NCBI RefSeq assembly: GCF_040364665.1
Contig: NZ_BAABWX010000001.1
Span: forward strand, 1,178,001-1,242,000
Length of the DNA: 64,000 nt
Source: Cognatishimia sp. WU-CL00825
GTDB lineage: Bacteria; Pseudomonadota; Alphaproteobacteria; Rhodobacterales; Rhodobacteraceae
Reading direction: 5' to 3'
This document shows, in pieces, positions 14,439 through 23,630 of this stretch. The notes beneath the pieces are model-generated. The model saw only the letters and a list, made by a program, of their open reading frames with translations. It had not been told where the DNA came from and ran no database searches. A program made the translations under genes and the position numbers. Each line of letters opens with the position of its first letter. Position 1 is the stretch's first letter.

Positions 14439-17400
14439 CCTGAAGCAATAGAAAAGGCCGAGAAACGCCCATTTCTCAACCTGAATACCACCAAATCCGA
14501 ACCGGTTCTAAGGCTAGCAACGCGCGAATCGAAGAAGATCTGCGCAATTTGAAGCTTGTTTGAAACGGACCAAATACGAACACTGCAATCGTCATGAGCG
14601 GCAATAACGTAAGTCCCGCAGGAACTAAAGGAAACTTGCTCAATAGCTCGGTTCTTAACAGACAAGTCCATGATCACTTCGCTGGTGGTGGTACTCCAAA
14701 CCCTTACTCTGCCATCCAGAGTTTTTGTTAGAAATTGTTTACCTTGAGAACCGAATTCCGCATAAGCCAATTCTCCGTCATGAGGAATTGGTTCCGCTAT
14801 CAGATCTCCGGTGCGAACATCCCAAATCCTCGCAAAACCATCAGAGGAAGAAGTAATTAGATTCTTGCCCTCTGAATCAAAGCGTGCCGAGAACACCCAG
14901 CCGTCATGAACGAGTGGTTTCACAACCTGCCCCCCGTCATGTGCATCCCAAATACGTACAGTCTTGTCCCACGAGGCCGAGGCCGCGAATTCACCGTTGG
15001 TATCAAAACATACAGAACTAACATAAAGACGATGTCTATATGGCTGGCAGATCATTGAGCCGTGTTTGGTATCCCATAATCGAACTGAATTATCGTCGGA
15101 AGCTGTCAAGACACGTTCACCATTAAGGCTTACCGCAACATGGGTTATCAATTCGTCATGGTTCAGAACTTGTTTAGGAGCGGTGCTTCCAAAGGAATCC
15201 CATACATAAGCGAAGCGATCATTTGATACGGTTACAACCACGTCGCTACTTGGAGCAAATACGGAATCCTGTACTGAGTAGTCATGTTGTATTGGCTCTG
15301 CAACAGGCCTACCAGTAGAGATATCCCACACATGCATGGCACCGTCGGCCGAACCTGTTATGATCTGCTTCCCGTCTGAACTAACATCAATGCAATTTGT
15401 CAATCCATCCTGACAACTAGGTTCATTAGAAATGGGATGAACGGCAACATCCCTTATGCGAACTGTACGATCCACTGACGCAGTAGCTACTCTACCTCCG
15501 TCTCTATCGAATACACCGCTTTTGACGCTTGCTTCGTGCCCGCTGTATGCAGCGCAAATCTCACCCGTTGCAGCTTCCCAGATTTGCGCTCCGCCCTCTA
15601 GGGTTGTAGTCAACACTCGACTATTATCGTGGTTGAACGTCGCGTAGTGGATTTCTTCGGAACTATGGCTCAGCTTTTGGAGGGGCGCTCCACTGTCGAC
15701 ATCCCAAATTCGAGCTGAACCGTATTCCAAAGATACCACCACTTTTTGACCATCTGAGCTAAACGTTGCATCAATGGCTTCGTAGTCAAGAGACTTTGGT
15801 TCATGCGCCCTACTGCCTTCTCGCAAATCCCAGATATCGGCCCCGCCTTCTATTACTACCGTCAAAACTCTTGTACCGTCAGGACTAAATTCCGCCTTGG
15901 TTACCTCTTGTTCATTTGGGCATAGTTCGAGAAGCATCGCTCCCTCCGACACGTCCCATATTCTTGCGAGACCATCGCCAGAAGCAGTTATCACTTGACT
16001 TCCATCGTCGTTAAATTCTGCACAATTGATATGGCTTTCGTGTGAAAGGGAATCGTGAAGGCACTTTCCGGTGATTGCGTCCCAGATTTTTGCTATTCCA
16101 TCGGACGAAGCCGTAACTACTTTGTCGCCGTCGCGGTTAAAGCGGATGGTGCTGATAGCTCCATTGTGACAAAGCGGCCCAACAACCGCTTCACCAGTGG
16201 ATGCATCCCAGATCCAAGCACTTCCTGCCGCTGACGCAGACGCCACTCTCGATCCAGCTCTGTTAAAAACGGCAGCGTTGACCGGGCCATCGTGTCGCAG
16301 AGGTTCAAACACTTCGGCACCGGTGATCGAGTTCCAAATTCGTACGGTCGCGTCCCAAGAAGCGGTCAGCAATCTAAGGCCATCAGCGGAAAAGATGGCC
16401 GTGTGAACAACGTCATCATGTCCTACAAGTCGAAGACCATTGGAGGCAATCAAGGGGGCACCAAACTGAAATTGGATTGGCCAAAAATCCGGGTCGTTTC
16501 GCGTTGCAGTTAGGAGCCTACAAATTTCTTCGGACTTTCCGCGTTGAAGACGACCTTGCAGTTGATGGGCTAACGACTCAGGGGATTTTCTTAGTATGTG
16601 CGAACAGGCATCGATGGCTCTGCGAACCAAGCTTGCTTCCGGGCTCAGATAGTTGGTGTAGAACGAGCCTTGCAACTCCGAAACGCCAAACATCCGGAGC
16701 TTGGTTCGTATCCAATCATAGTTCAGCCTTAGTTCATTGGCCGCCTGAAAGTCATGGGTCTGCTCAATGTGGTAGATGAGGTTTTTCCAGCCATAAACAT
16801 GTGAACGGGGTAATGTATGCCAGCCATCAACGCAGTGCATGTTGATTGATGAAAGTAACGCCCGATGAATTGCTTTTTTCTGTTCTTGCTCTGGAAATCT
16901 CTCTCTGAAGTACGCAATAAGCACATCGTGAATTTGGAGCGTTTCAGCTCGAGCGTCGAAATCTCGAAAAAATGACAACCGATGCAGGGCGCTACGAATT
17001 GTGTTTGCTTTGAGGGCTTTGATCGGTGGCCGACCTTCTGCCGAAGCCTTAGAAACCTGTCGCCAATACTCGCTGATGACCGAAAATGGAATATCTGTGT
17101 CTTCGGGAAAGACAGCTAATGACAGCGCAGCGAAGCGTGAAGTTTCATCAGGCAGAGCGTCCAGACCAGCTTTTATGCTGTAGCCTATGAGCTTTCGACG
17201 CTTCGCAAGTGAATCCTCTGAGTCTGTTTCGTCGTCCCATCCCAAAATGTCATCAAGTTGAGCGTAATTTTCAAGTTCTGCCAGAATGGTTGACCATCTT
17301 GCTCCATTTTCATGTCTGACCCGCGCCGTCGCATTGGCTAATCGCAGCAGTAGCGCCCAACCGGCAAACAAGACTGAAATCTTACGCAAGCGCTGCTTAT

Positions 17401-18499
17401 GGATCGGCTTAAGGTGCAGCAATCCGTGAGCAAGTAGGTCAAAGGAAGCATCTAACGATAGACTCTTCACTGCCACTGTTTTTTGGATTTGGGGATAAAT
17501 GCTTCGAATTCTCGTCGTTGCCAGCAGGGACACATCTTCACGGAGATGTTCAATCCAACTAGCCTGCGAATAAGTCCACAGATCATCAGCTATCAGCAGG
17601 ATTGGTTTGTCCGGCAATTTGTCGATGAAGCTGGCCAAAAGCGTTGCATCGGTTTGGGGGTTCAGGGTTGGCTTAACTTCCGGTGGATACTGCCGCGCCA
17701 ACATGCCATCGATGGCTTCTGCTAGCGTGTATTTCCGTCCGTCGCTGTCTTTGGCTTCGCTTTGCGCCAAACCAAATTGCAGCCAGTAGATGCCACCCGA
17801 AAATGCCGTCTGAACTTTCTCATCCAAGCAAATTTCTTCGGCTATGGCAGTTTTCCCATAGCCACCGGAACCCTGTACTTCGACTGTTACTGCGTCAGAT
17901 TCGTCCTCTCGAGACAGAAGAGCTGTCTTTATTTCCTCAAACTCAGGCCGCTCAGGTTGATGGCTATCGTCCAGTTTGAGGTGGATTGGGTATGACGCAG
18001 GAAGTTCGCTATCTGGAGTTTCCTCGAAGACCGGCTGATGAAATTTTTCCTCAAAGGTTCTATCCCAGATTCTAGAATCAACAATCGAAGCAAATTTTTT
18101 GCGCTTTAAGTCTTTGTGAAGCCGGTAATGAATCGCAAATGCGAAATCTTCAAATCCACTTCGCTTGCTTACTAAGCCATTAATTTTGTCACTATCTATC
18201 TTGGCTATTTGCTCCCAATCTTCCTTGGCCTCTAGGCCTTCGACAACCTCATCTTCGACTTCAGAAATCCATTTCTGCCACCTTTGATCCATGCCTTTTT
18301 TATTTGAACCGAAAGCAGCGTCTCGGTATTTTCTTGCTGCCAGACCGACTTGTTCTCGATACTCTTTTCCGTCTTCAATCAACTCATCATTCTTATCTAC
18401 CGAATGACGATCCTGGTTATTCTTAAGAGCTTGCTTAACGCGGTGTTTGAAATCGGCGTATCCTATTACTTTGCAAACTGTCACGACCGATAGCCCCAT
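14435..18499 (-). CDS. NB-ARC STAND NTPase with about 15 WD40 repeats
   Basis: 1354 residues, with the architecture effector - NB-ARC - helical region - WD40 array, as in Apaf-1. The first 190 residues match no domain I recognise and carry no TIR, caspase or nuclease motif. Walker A is GSGGYGKT (210-217), Walker B PILLIADDLW (about 303-312), the sensor strand LLATTRIRS, and IHDVLIAYFRE resembles the MHD motif. From about residue 700 at least 15 repeats ending in patterns such as VRIWN, ARIWD or VRVWS can be counted, enough for two beta-propellers. STAND proteins oligomerise on sensing a trigger, and several bacterial ones are anti-phage. GC is low relative to neighbours, fitting acquired cargo. 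The promoter lies in the AT-rich stretch above 18500. Confidence 0.8.
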   Translation of the reverse strand: MGLSVVTVCKVIGYADFKHRVKQALKNNQDRHSVDKNDELIEDGKEYREQVGLAARKYRDAAFGSNKKGMDQRWQKWISEVEDEVVEGLEAKEDWEQIAKIDSDKINGLVSKRSGFEDFAFAIHYRLHKDLKRKKFASIVDSRIWDRTFEEKFHQPVFEETPDSELPASYPIHLKLDDSHQPERPEFEEIKTALLSREDESDAVTVEVQGSGGYGKTAIAEEICLDEKVQTAFSGGIYWLQFGLAQSEAKDSDGRKYTLAEAIDGMLARQYPPEVKPTLNPQTDATLLASFIDKLPDKPILLIADDLWTYSQASWIEHLREDVSLLATTRIRSIYPQIQKTVAVKSLSLDASFDLLAHGLLHLKPIHKQRLRKISVLFAGWALLLRLANATARVRHENGARWSTILAELENYAQLDDILGWDDETDSEDSLAKRRKLIGYSIKAGLDALPDETSRFAALSLAVFPEDTDIPFSVISEYWRQVSKASAEGRPPIKALKANTIRSALHRLSFFRDFDARAETLQIHDVLIAYFRERFPEQEQKKAIHRALLSSINMHCVDGWHTLPRSHVYGWKNLIYHIEQTHDFQAANELRLNYDWIRTKLRMFGVSELQGSFYTNYLSPEASLVRRAIDACSHILRKSPESLAHQLQGRLQRGKSEEICRLLTATRNDPDFWPIQFQFGAPLIASNGLRLVGHDDVVHTAIFSADGLRLLTASWDATVRIWNSITGAEVFEPLRHDGPVNAAVFNRAGSRVASASAAGSAWIWDASTGEAVVGPLCHNGAISTIRFNRDGDKVVTASSDGIAKIWDAITGKCLHDSLSHESHINCAEFNDDGSQVITASGDGLARIWDVSEGAMLLELCPNEQEVTKAEFSPDGTRVLTVVIEGGADIWDLREGSRAHEPKSLDYEAIDATFSSDGQKVVVSLEYGSARIWDVDSGAPLQKLSHSSEEIHYATFNHDNSRVLTTTLEGGAQIWEAATGEICAAYSGHEASVKSGVFDRDGGRVATASVDRTVRIRDVAVHPISNEPSCQDGLTNCIDVSSDGKQIITGSADGAMHVWDISTGRPVAEPIQHDYSVQDSVFAPSSDVVVTVSNDRFAYVWDSFGSTAPKQVLNHDELITHVAVSLNGERVLTASDDNSVRLWDTKHGSMICQPYRHRLYVSSVCFDTNGEFAASASWDKTVRIWDAHDGGQVVKPLVHDGWVFSARFDSEGKNLITSSSDGFARIWDVRTGDLIAEPIPHDGELAYAEFGSQGKQFLTKTLDGRVRVWSTTTSEVIMDLSVKNRAIEQVSFSSCGTYVIAAHDDCSVRIWSVSNKLQIAQIFFDSRVASLRTGSDLVVFRLRNGRFSAFSIASG

Positions 18500-18542
18500 A
18501 ATTTCTTTGTTATGAGGAGCTTGCCGTGCTGGGCCTATTTAC

Positions 18543-18989
18543 TCAAGTGGGCGACTGAAAGTTGACTGAATTCTCAGAGACTGGATCTCCTGCGAACCGC
18601 TTATCAGTGACCTCGCCAGTGAATTTGTCGCGAATGATCTGGCACGGACCAAGGTTTCTCGGACGAATCCGACCCCGAAAATAGAATGCCTCTGAAGTAT
18701 GAACTCCAGTTTCGGGGTCAATATACACGGTAGCACCGCCATTTTCCCGGTGAAGCTCATCGTAAACATGCCACTGCATCATCTCCGGACGTCCATATTC
18801 ATCAAATAGCGTATATGATGGCTTCCCGTTTGGCGGGGCATGCAGGAGACCATTTAATCGCGTGAAACTGGCGAGCGGCATCCCCGTGTCCATATTGTAT
18901 TTGGTTTCGGTGACAAATGTCTCGGTAGACGCATTGGTGCGTTCATTACTCACACCCAATACTAGCAAGGAAAGTACCAATTTGTCCAC
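18543..18989 (-). CDS. Exported hypothetical protein
   Basis: With the GTG at 18989 the protein has 148 residues and a plausible signal peptide (DKLVLSLLVLGVSNERTNA, cleavage after Ala). The mature part is hydrophilic (TETKYNMDTGMPLASF, YTLFDEYGRPEMMQWHVYD). No Shine-Dalgarno precedes the GTG, and ATG 18893 is an alternative that would remove the export signal. It ends 43 bases before the STAND gene start on the same strand, so the two could be co-transcribed. It appears related in style to the other small exported proteins of the element. No function recognised. Confidence 0.5.
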   Translation of the reverse strand: MDKLVLSLLVLGVSNERTNASTETFVTETKYNMDTGMPLASFTRLNGLLHAPPNGKPSYTLFDEYGRPEMMQWHVYDELHRENGGATVYIDPETGVHTSEAFYFRGRIRPRNLGPCQIIRDKFTGEVTDKRFAGDPVSENSVNFQSPT

Positions 18990-19179
18990 AAAAATATATA
19001 ATTTATAGACACTTACGGACTTCCTGACTTTTCCTGACTTTTCCTGACAAAGCCCGTGAAGCCTTCTGCCTGCCTTCAGTGTTTCATGGCTCATGAGGCC
19101 TTGGAGATGTCCAAAATTTCCTGTCACGTACCTCGGGAGCGCGTTCCGAACCGATCACTTAATTGGCAAGGAATAATCC
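18990..19179. promoter_or_regulatory. Divergent regulatory gap before the membrane/coupling-protein block
   Basis: 190 bases separating the exported protein (minus) from the long plus-strand block that starts at 19180. It contains the 10-bp tandem repeats and an AT-rich segment (18985-19015). AAGGA lies ten bases upstream of ATG 19180. No exact promoter hexamers stand out. Confidence 0.4.
19021..19048. repeat. 10-bp tandem repeat, 2.8 copies
   Basis: TTCCTGACTT is repeated head to tail at 19021-19030 and 19031-19040, and eight bases of a third copy follow. It lies in the gap between divergent genes (18543 minus and 19180 plus), about 30 bases from the putative minus-strand start, and could be a repeated operator or iteron-like binding site. 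Confidence 0.5.
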
Positions 19180-19617
19180 ATGACTACGAAACTTATTTAC
19201 GGCCCTCGGGCTACCGAACTGCGCAAGCCTGAGACAGAGCAGACCTGTGCTGGGTTTGTGCTTGATCTGGGCGGAACCGATATGATGCGCTGTGATGCAA
19301 TTCAGCATATCATTCAGACTTGGTGCGACGAAGGGGGCGATATTGCGACAGCTTGCGGACGGGTGCTTGATATGGAGCGGGCCGAATACACAGGTGAAGC
19401 TAATGTGTACGACACTGACGGCAAGCCGTTGTTCCTGGAACCTGTTGTGCCCCTGATCCGTGTTGAAGACTGCTGGGGAGAGAGCCCCCGCCGCTGCATC
19501 AACCATCTGCTTGCAAAACTTGGCCAGACCTCGCAGCGCCGGGTGAGCGGTGCGAACCTCCCCCGATACTTCTGGGTCATGGTCGCTATGCAAATCTTTG
19601 ATTTGAACTTCAGCTAG
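19180..19617 (+). CDS. Hypothetical protein, first gene of the transfer-associated block
   Basis: 145 residues, soluble, with several cysteines (QTCAGF, TWCDEGG, TACGRV, DCWGES, RRCINH) but no regular zinc-finger spacing. AAGGA precedes the ATG. It opens a plus-strand series of genes reaching to the coupling ATPase and the integrase. No family recognised; presence of sensible codon use and a clear start argue it is real. Confidence 0.6.
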   Translation: MTTKLIYGPRATELRKPETEQTCAGFVLDLGGTDMMRCDAIQHIIQTWCDEGGDIATACGRVLDMERAEYTGEANVYDTDGKPLFLEPVVPLIRVEDCWGESPRRCINHLLAKLGQTSQRRVSGANLPRYFWVMVAMQIFDLNFS

Positions 19618-19768
19618 ATACATGCGCTGGGAGTGGCTCGCGAGGCTTGCGGGCCATTTCCTATTTTCCCCCTCCGCCAAGCCCGTCACAAATCCGCCGG
19701 TCTTCCACCTGGGAGACCGGCTTTTCTTTGCGACGGTGATCCCGGCAATTCCAATACATGGAGGTTTC

Positions 19769-20176
19769 ATGCCGGTCTTTATGATCATTCGCGCTCTTCG
19801 TCGGCGCAAGAAGAAAAAGGCGAAGGTCAAGCAAGCAACTGAGGCGTTACGGGCAGAGCGTGAGGTGGCTGAGAAGAAAGCTGCTGAGGCTAACCCCAAA
19901 CCGACACCTGAGTGGGAACAGGTTTTGTTGTACTCGATGATTCAGCATTGCCAGGCCCCGACGGAAGAGGTCATTCAACATAGCTGCGACTTGTTCGTCG
20001 AGGAATACAATGCGCCGTTTCGGGCGCGTGAATCCCAATTGACCCATCTCACAATCGAAATCAAAGCCCTGACCGCAAAGCTGCAAGCCATGGTTCCAGA
20101 TGCTGTGGACAGCGCGCTTGCGGCTCCCATGGAAGATTTCGCTCCACGGTCACATCAGAAAAGGAAGCTCACGTGA
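19769..20176 (+). CDS. Small membrane-anchored or basic helical protein
   Basis: 135 residues from the ATG at 19769, chosen because GGAGG lies four bases upstream; the longer frame from 19622 lacks a site. A short hydrophobic start (PVFMIIRAL) is followed by a strongly basic stretch (RRRKKKKAKVKQ), then helical segments with EVIQHSCDLFVEEYNAPFRA and a late LTIEIKALTAKLQAM. Its stop overlaps the next GTG start. The pattern suggests a cytoplasmic protein held at the membrane; function unknown. Confidence 0.55.
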   Translation: MPVFMIIRALRRRKKKKAKVKQATEALRAEREVAEKKAAEANPKPTPEWEQVLLYSMIQHCQAPTEEVIQHSCDLFVEEYNAPFRARESQLTHLTIEIKALTAKLQAMVPDAVDSALAAPMEDFAPRSHQKRKLT

Positions 20177-21168
20177 TAGCCTATCGAACGCCTGACGGCA
20201 TGGAACAACTGACGCGTGTCGTGTCGGCTGTTTCTCACAGCATGCGTGTTGCGCAACATCGCGCGCGTATCGAGGCATTTCGCCTTGCTATTTTCGGGAC
20301 CGGCTTTGTTGGTCTCGTCATCGCAGAAACCACTTTGGCCGCGATGATGTTTTCCCTGATCAGCATCGAGATCATGGGAAACGTCGTTACTGGTGCGACT
20401 TATGCCTTGATGGTGCCAATTGCCATCGGCGCGGCCCATGTCAAAATCCACCATGAAGGCGACCATTTCACAAAATGGTGGCTGAAGCGCCTCACCAGTA
20501 TCGGCCTTCTCTTTTTCGCCGTAGGCATTTCCCTGATGGTTGGGTTCTCAGCGTTTCAGGCGGCCCAGGATGCGGTGAGCGTCATTTCGACCGGTCCCAC
20601 TGGATCACTTGGCACACAGGACATATCCAGCCAGCCCGAAGACAGCGGCGGTATTTCTTCGTGGCTTGCTTTCATCCCGAACAGCCTACTTTTTTTGGGT
20701 CTCTCTTTCGGGATGATTATAACTATCTACCTTGCCTCATTCTTTCTTGGAAAGGCGCTGCAAGCTTTCAACATTCTGACGCTTACACCGCGTCCGGGCG
20801 GGGAGTTGACCGAGTTGATCGAGAAGATTTCGGTCAAGGTGGATGCCTACAGGATGCTGCGGGACGAAGACGAATTTGCCCGCATGAAACGCCCCTCTGA
20901 CATGCGCAACAAGTTTGCGCGTGTCGCCAACGCAGCCGCCTGGAACGTCGTTCAGGACAAGAAGTCAGCGGCGCATCGGAAGTTCCTACTGGAGCGCACG
21001 CCTGACCCGCTGGCGCAGTCCTATCGCGACCCGGACGCCGAAAGCATTCCCTCCAACTTCAAGACCGAAGCCCACGTTCGTCGGCACCTCGACGGGGAAA
21101 TGGACGTGCTGCGACAGCACAATATCTTGCGCATCCTGGACGGCTTCCTTCAACCCAAAGGAGAATAA
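20173..21168 (+). CDS. Polytopic inner-membrane protein
   Basis: 331 residues starting with GTG inside the previous stop (GTGA). Four transmembrane segments are visible: around IFGTGFVGLVIAETTLAA, VVTGATYALMVPIAIGAA, SIGLLFFAVGISLMVGF and SLLFLGLSFGMIITIYLA. The C-terminal 120 residues are soluble and helical (ISVKVDAYRMLRDEDEFARM). It is followed one base later by the exported VWA protein and then by the two-TM protein and coupling ATPase, so a membrane complex is likely. Not recognised as a VirB component. Confidence 0.65.
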   Translation: MIAYRTPDGMEQLTRVVSAVSHSMRVAQHRARIEAFRLAIFGTGFVGLVIAETTLAAMMFSLISIEIMGNVVTGATYALMVPIAIGAAHVKIHHEGDHFTKWWLKRLTSIGLLFFAVGISLMVGFSAFQAAQDAVSVISTGPTGSLGTQDISSQPEDSGGISSWLAFIPNSLLFLGLSFGMIITIYLASFFLGKALQAFNILTLTPRPGGELTELIEKISVKVDAYRMLRDEDEFARMKRPSDMRNKFARVANAAAWNVVQDKKSAAHRKFLLERTPDPLAQSYRDPDAESIPSNFKTEAHVRRHLDGEMDVLRQHNILRILDGFLQPKGE

Positions 21169-21169
21169 G

Positions 21170-21859
21170 ATGAACTTTGTAAAATCAGTCACCACCGCAA
21201 TTGCCCTCGCCGCAGCGCCGATGGTTCAAGCGGAAGAACGTCCGCCGCTGACGATCTTTGCCAGCGACACATCAGCTTCCGTGGCTCAGATGTATGATCA
21301 GGTGGCCGCAGACGAAGCGGCACGCTACGTCTCGTCCTACATTGCCGGGTTGGACGCTCCCCACCGGTTGGCGATGATTTCGGTCGGTGATGCCGGGTTG
21401 GGACATCGCGCGATTGATATTCGCGCCACCGTCACCAACCACCGCGCCACAAATGCCAGCGTCCTTGCCCGACAGTTCGGCAGCTACTTTCAGGCACTGC
21501 CGGGGCTTGTTCGCGACGGCAGGCTGAATGCGCAGGGATCAACCTCGCTGATCGACTTTTTCGAGGCGCTTCGTCCGATCTGCGATCAGGGAGATGTGAC
21601 AATCATCCTGTTCAGCGATGGTGTGGAATCCACAGCGAGTTTCGACGGTCGCGCCTTCATCGAAGGCCGGTTGCGCCTGCCAGAACCACGTGCCGATTTC
21701 CTGACCGGTTGTCGGGTTGAAATCCATGGTGTCGGTCAATTGCGTAGCACATCGAATTCCAACGGTCTTGCTGGGCGGCTGCTGCCGCAATGGGAGCGGT
21801 TTCTGACAAATGCTGGTGCTGACCCGGTTCTGGTAACCGGCAGCTTCTATTCCTTCTGA
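21170..21859 (+). CDS. Exported VWA-domain (MIDAS) protein
   Basis: 229 residues with a signal peptide (NFVKSVTTAIALAAAPMVQA, cleavage after QA). The mature protein opens with LTIFASDTSASV, a DxSxS metal-ion-dependent adhesion motif; the threonine in GSTSLIDFFEAL and the aspartate in IILFSDGVES complete the von Willebrand A metal site. It should therefore be a periplasmic ligand- or protein-binding domain. It begins one base after the stop of the membrane protein, with GGAGAATAAG upstream. A role in mating contact or envelope assembly is inference. Confidence 0.75.
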   Translation: MNFVKSVTTAIALAAAPMVQAEERPPLTIFASDTSASVAQMYDQVAADEAARYVSSYIAGLDAPHRLAMISVGDAGLGHRAIDIRATVTNHRATNASVLARQFGSYFQALPGLVRDGRLNAQGSTSLIDFFEALRPICDQGDVTIILFSDGVESTASFDGRAFIEGRLRLPEPRADFLTGCRVEIHGVGQLRSTSNSNGLAGRLLPQWERFLTNAGADPVLVTGSFYSF

Positions 21860-21870
21860 GGAGCGCGCAC

Positions 21871-22185
21871 ATGGACAATCAAAACAATATGGGTGTTTGG
21901 AAGCGCATCTGGCGGATCAACTGGCGCTTTCTTGGCGCAGCGATTGGGCTGATCCTGGGATGGTTCTGTTGGACCAATGCCTCGGTCGTCAACTGGCCGC
22001 TTTGGCTATTTGGCGGCATCTTCCTGATTGGCGGCGGCGCGCAGTTCATCAGGACCAGCTTTGAGGCCATTGGTCTGATCATCAGCCTGTTCTCCTGGCA
22101 GGGCACCATCGATAAGGCGGCAAAGCCGAAATCCGATCCCAAACCCGTTCGCAGCAAAATGAAGGACGGGGGGATGATCCGGTGA
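21871..22185 (+). CDS. Two-TM protein, possible membrane anchor of the coupling ATPase
   Basis: 104 residues with two hydrophobic helices (FLGAAIGLILGWFCW and WPLWLFGGIFLIGGGAQF) and a short basic tail (KAAKPKSDPKPVRSK). The next gene, a VirD4-like ATPase without its usual N-terminal membrane domain, starts at GTG 22182 inside this stop (GTGA). Size, topology and coupling suggest that this is the split-off membrane part of the coupling protein. Confidence 0.65.
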   Translation: MDNQNNMGVWKRIWRINWRFLGAAIGLILGWFCWTNASVVNWPLWLFGGIFLIGGGAQFIRTSFEAIGLIISLFSWQGTIDKAAKPKSDPKPVRSKMKDGGMIR

Positions 22186-23630
22186 GTGCTCCTTTCGGAT
22201 TTTCTCTTGGAAAGGGGCCGCGCCAGTCGCGGCCCTTTGTCAATGAGCCTGTTGATCCTGATGGCCAGCGTCTGCTCGGCTTTACTCTGGATACCAATGA
22301 GCCACTTTGGGCACCATCTGGGCATAGTTTGCTGTTGGCGGCGGCTGGATCAGGAAAAACAACTTGTGGCGCAATGGTTTGGCTATACTCCTACGCGGCT
22401 TCTCAACCGGATAAGGCAATCCTTTGTCTGGACTCGAAGAACGGAGAATTGGCGATCCAGTCAGCTGACATGCTGGCCAAGATGGGCCGCAAGGTCGCTG
22501 TCATCGACGATATGAGCGTGTGGACCGATCTGGATGCCTATCGCATCTCTCTGAATCCATTTGGCGCGGCTGTCTCTACTTATGAGCGCGATCCGCGCGA
22601 CATGATCTTCACGACAGAAAACATCACATTCGCCACCATAAAAGAACCTCCTGATGGTGATGCAAAAAATCTCTACTTTCGGGCCTGGCCGCGCAATCTG
22701 ATTGAATTCTGCATACTATTGTATGCAAAACGTCACTTGCAGCAGGTGATCCCCGGCGGTGTCAGCATGCTTTTGGGTAACCAACAGATGTTGCTGCGGT
22801 TTGCGGCCATTGAGACCGAAGAAGGCGATCCTTACCTGAAGGGCCTCGCGCAAAGCATTCTGGCGATGTCATCGCACGAACACTGGCCTCAGCACGTCGA
22901 AGAGGCCCAGAGGGCGATGAAAATTTTCGCGCCCGGAACCCGCCTGCACATGGCGGGTCGAGATGCGACGATCAGCCATGAAGAATTGATCCGAGAGGGC
23001 TACGTAATTTTCCTGGTCGGGCCGCAGGCTTTCATGAACCGGTTGGGTGTTTATTACGCTCTACATATGCTCGCGTTTGCTGAAGCGCTCTACAACGATG
23101 CTGGCGATTTGCGGATCATCGCAGATGAATTCACGAACTGCCCACTGCAATCATTGGTGGAAATGCTAACCACCTTGCGTGGCTTCGGGGCCGAACTTCA
23201 CATGATCGCTCAGTCCAGATCGGAGATTGTTCGGCGTTTCGGCGAAAGGGAGGCGGAAACCATCGCGGATAATGCCGTTGTGCAAGTCTGGTATGGGGTC
23301 AGTTCGCTCAAAGAAGCGCAGATGATCAGCGACATGACGGGCGAAGAACTTGCGCTCTCAACCTCGCTAGGGCGCAGCGATGATCTGAAACTCAACACCA
23401 ATATCAGTTTGGTTAAACAGCGTATCCTGTCACCCGCCGAATTGCTGGCCATACCGCGTGATCAGCAACTGATCTATGTGAAAGGCATCGGCCTCATCCT
23501 TGCTCGCAAGGTGGGCATGCAAAACGTTGATCCATTCTGCCAGCGCGTCGGAATCAACAAGATCGAAGGTGGTACGCTGCCTGCCGATCCATGGATCACT
23601 TTCAAGTTGAACATGGGAGATGCGTCATGA
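22182..23630 (+). CDS. VirD4/TraG-like type IV coupling ATPase
   Basis: 482 residues. Walker A is LLLAAAGSGKTTCGA (about residues 50-64), a following LCLDSKNGELA corresponds to the DPKGE-like strand of VirD4 proteins, Walker B is LRIIADEFTNCP, and LHMIAQSRSEI plus NAVVQVWYGVSS match the later conserved TraG/VirD4 motifs. Coupling proteins bring the relaxase-DNA complex to a type IV secretion channel. The usual two N-terminal transmembrane helices are absent here and may be supplied by the preceding gene. Start GTG overlaps the previous stop; the end overlaps the next ATG. Confidence 0.85.
   Translation: MSAPFGFSLGKGPRQSRPFVNEPVDPDGQRLLGFTLDTNEPLWAPSGHSLLLAAAGSGKTTCGAMVWLYSYAASQPDKAILCLDSKNGELAIQSADMLAKMGRKVAVIDDMSVWTDLDAYRISLNPFGAAVSTYERDPRDMIFTTENITFATIKEPPDGDAKNLYFRAWPRNLIEFCILLYAKRHLQQVIPGGVSMLLGNQQMLLRFAAIETEEGDPYLKGLAQSILAMSSHEHWPQHVEEAQRAMKIFAPGTRLHMAGRDATISHEELIREGYVIFLVGPQAFMNRLGVYYALHMLAFAEALYNDAGDLRIIADEFTNCPLQSLVEMLTTLRGFGAELHMIAQSRSEIVRRFGEREAETIADNAVVQVWYGVSSLKEAQMISDMTGEELALSTSLGRSDDLKLNTNISLVKQRILSPAELLAIPRDQQLIYVKGIGLILARKVGMQNVDPFCQRVGINKIEGGTLPADPWITFKLNMGDAS

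Noticed and set aside
14900..16400. CRISPR-like or tandem DNA repeats
   Set aside because: The periodicity is the degenerate WD40 coding pattern of the STAND gene. No CRISPR array was seen anywhere in the window.
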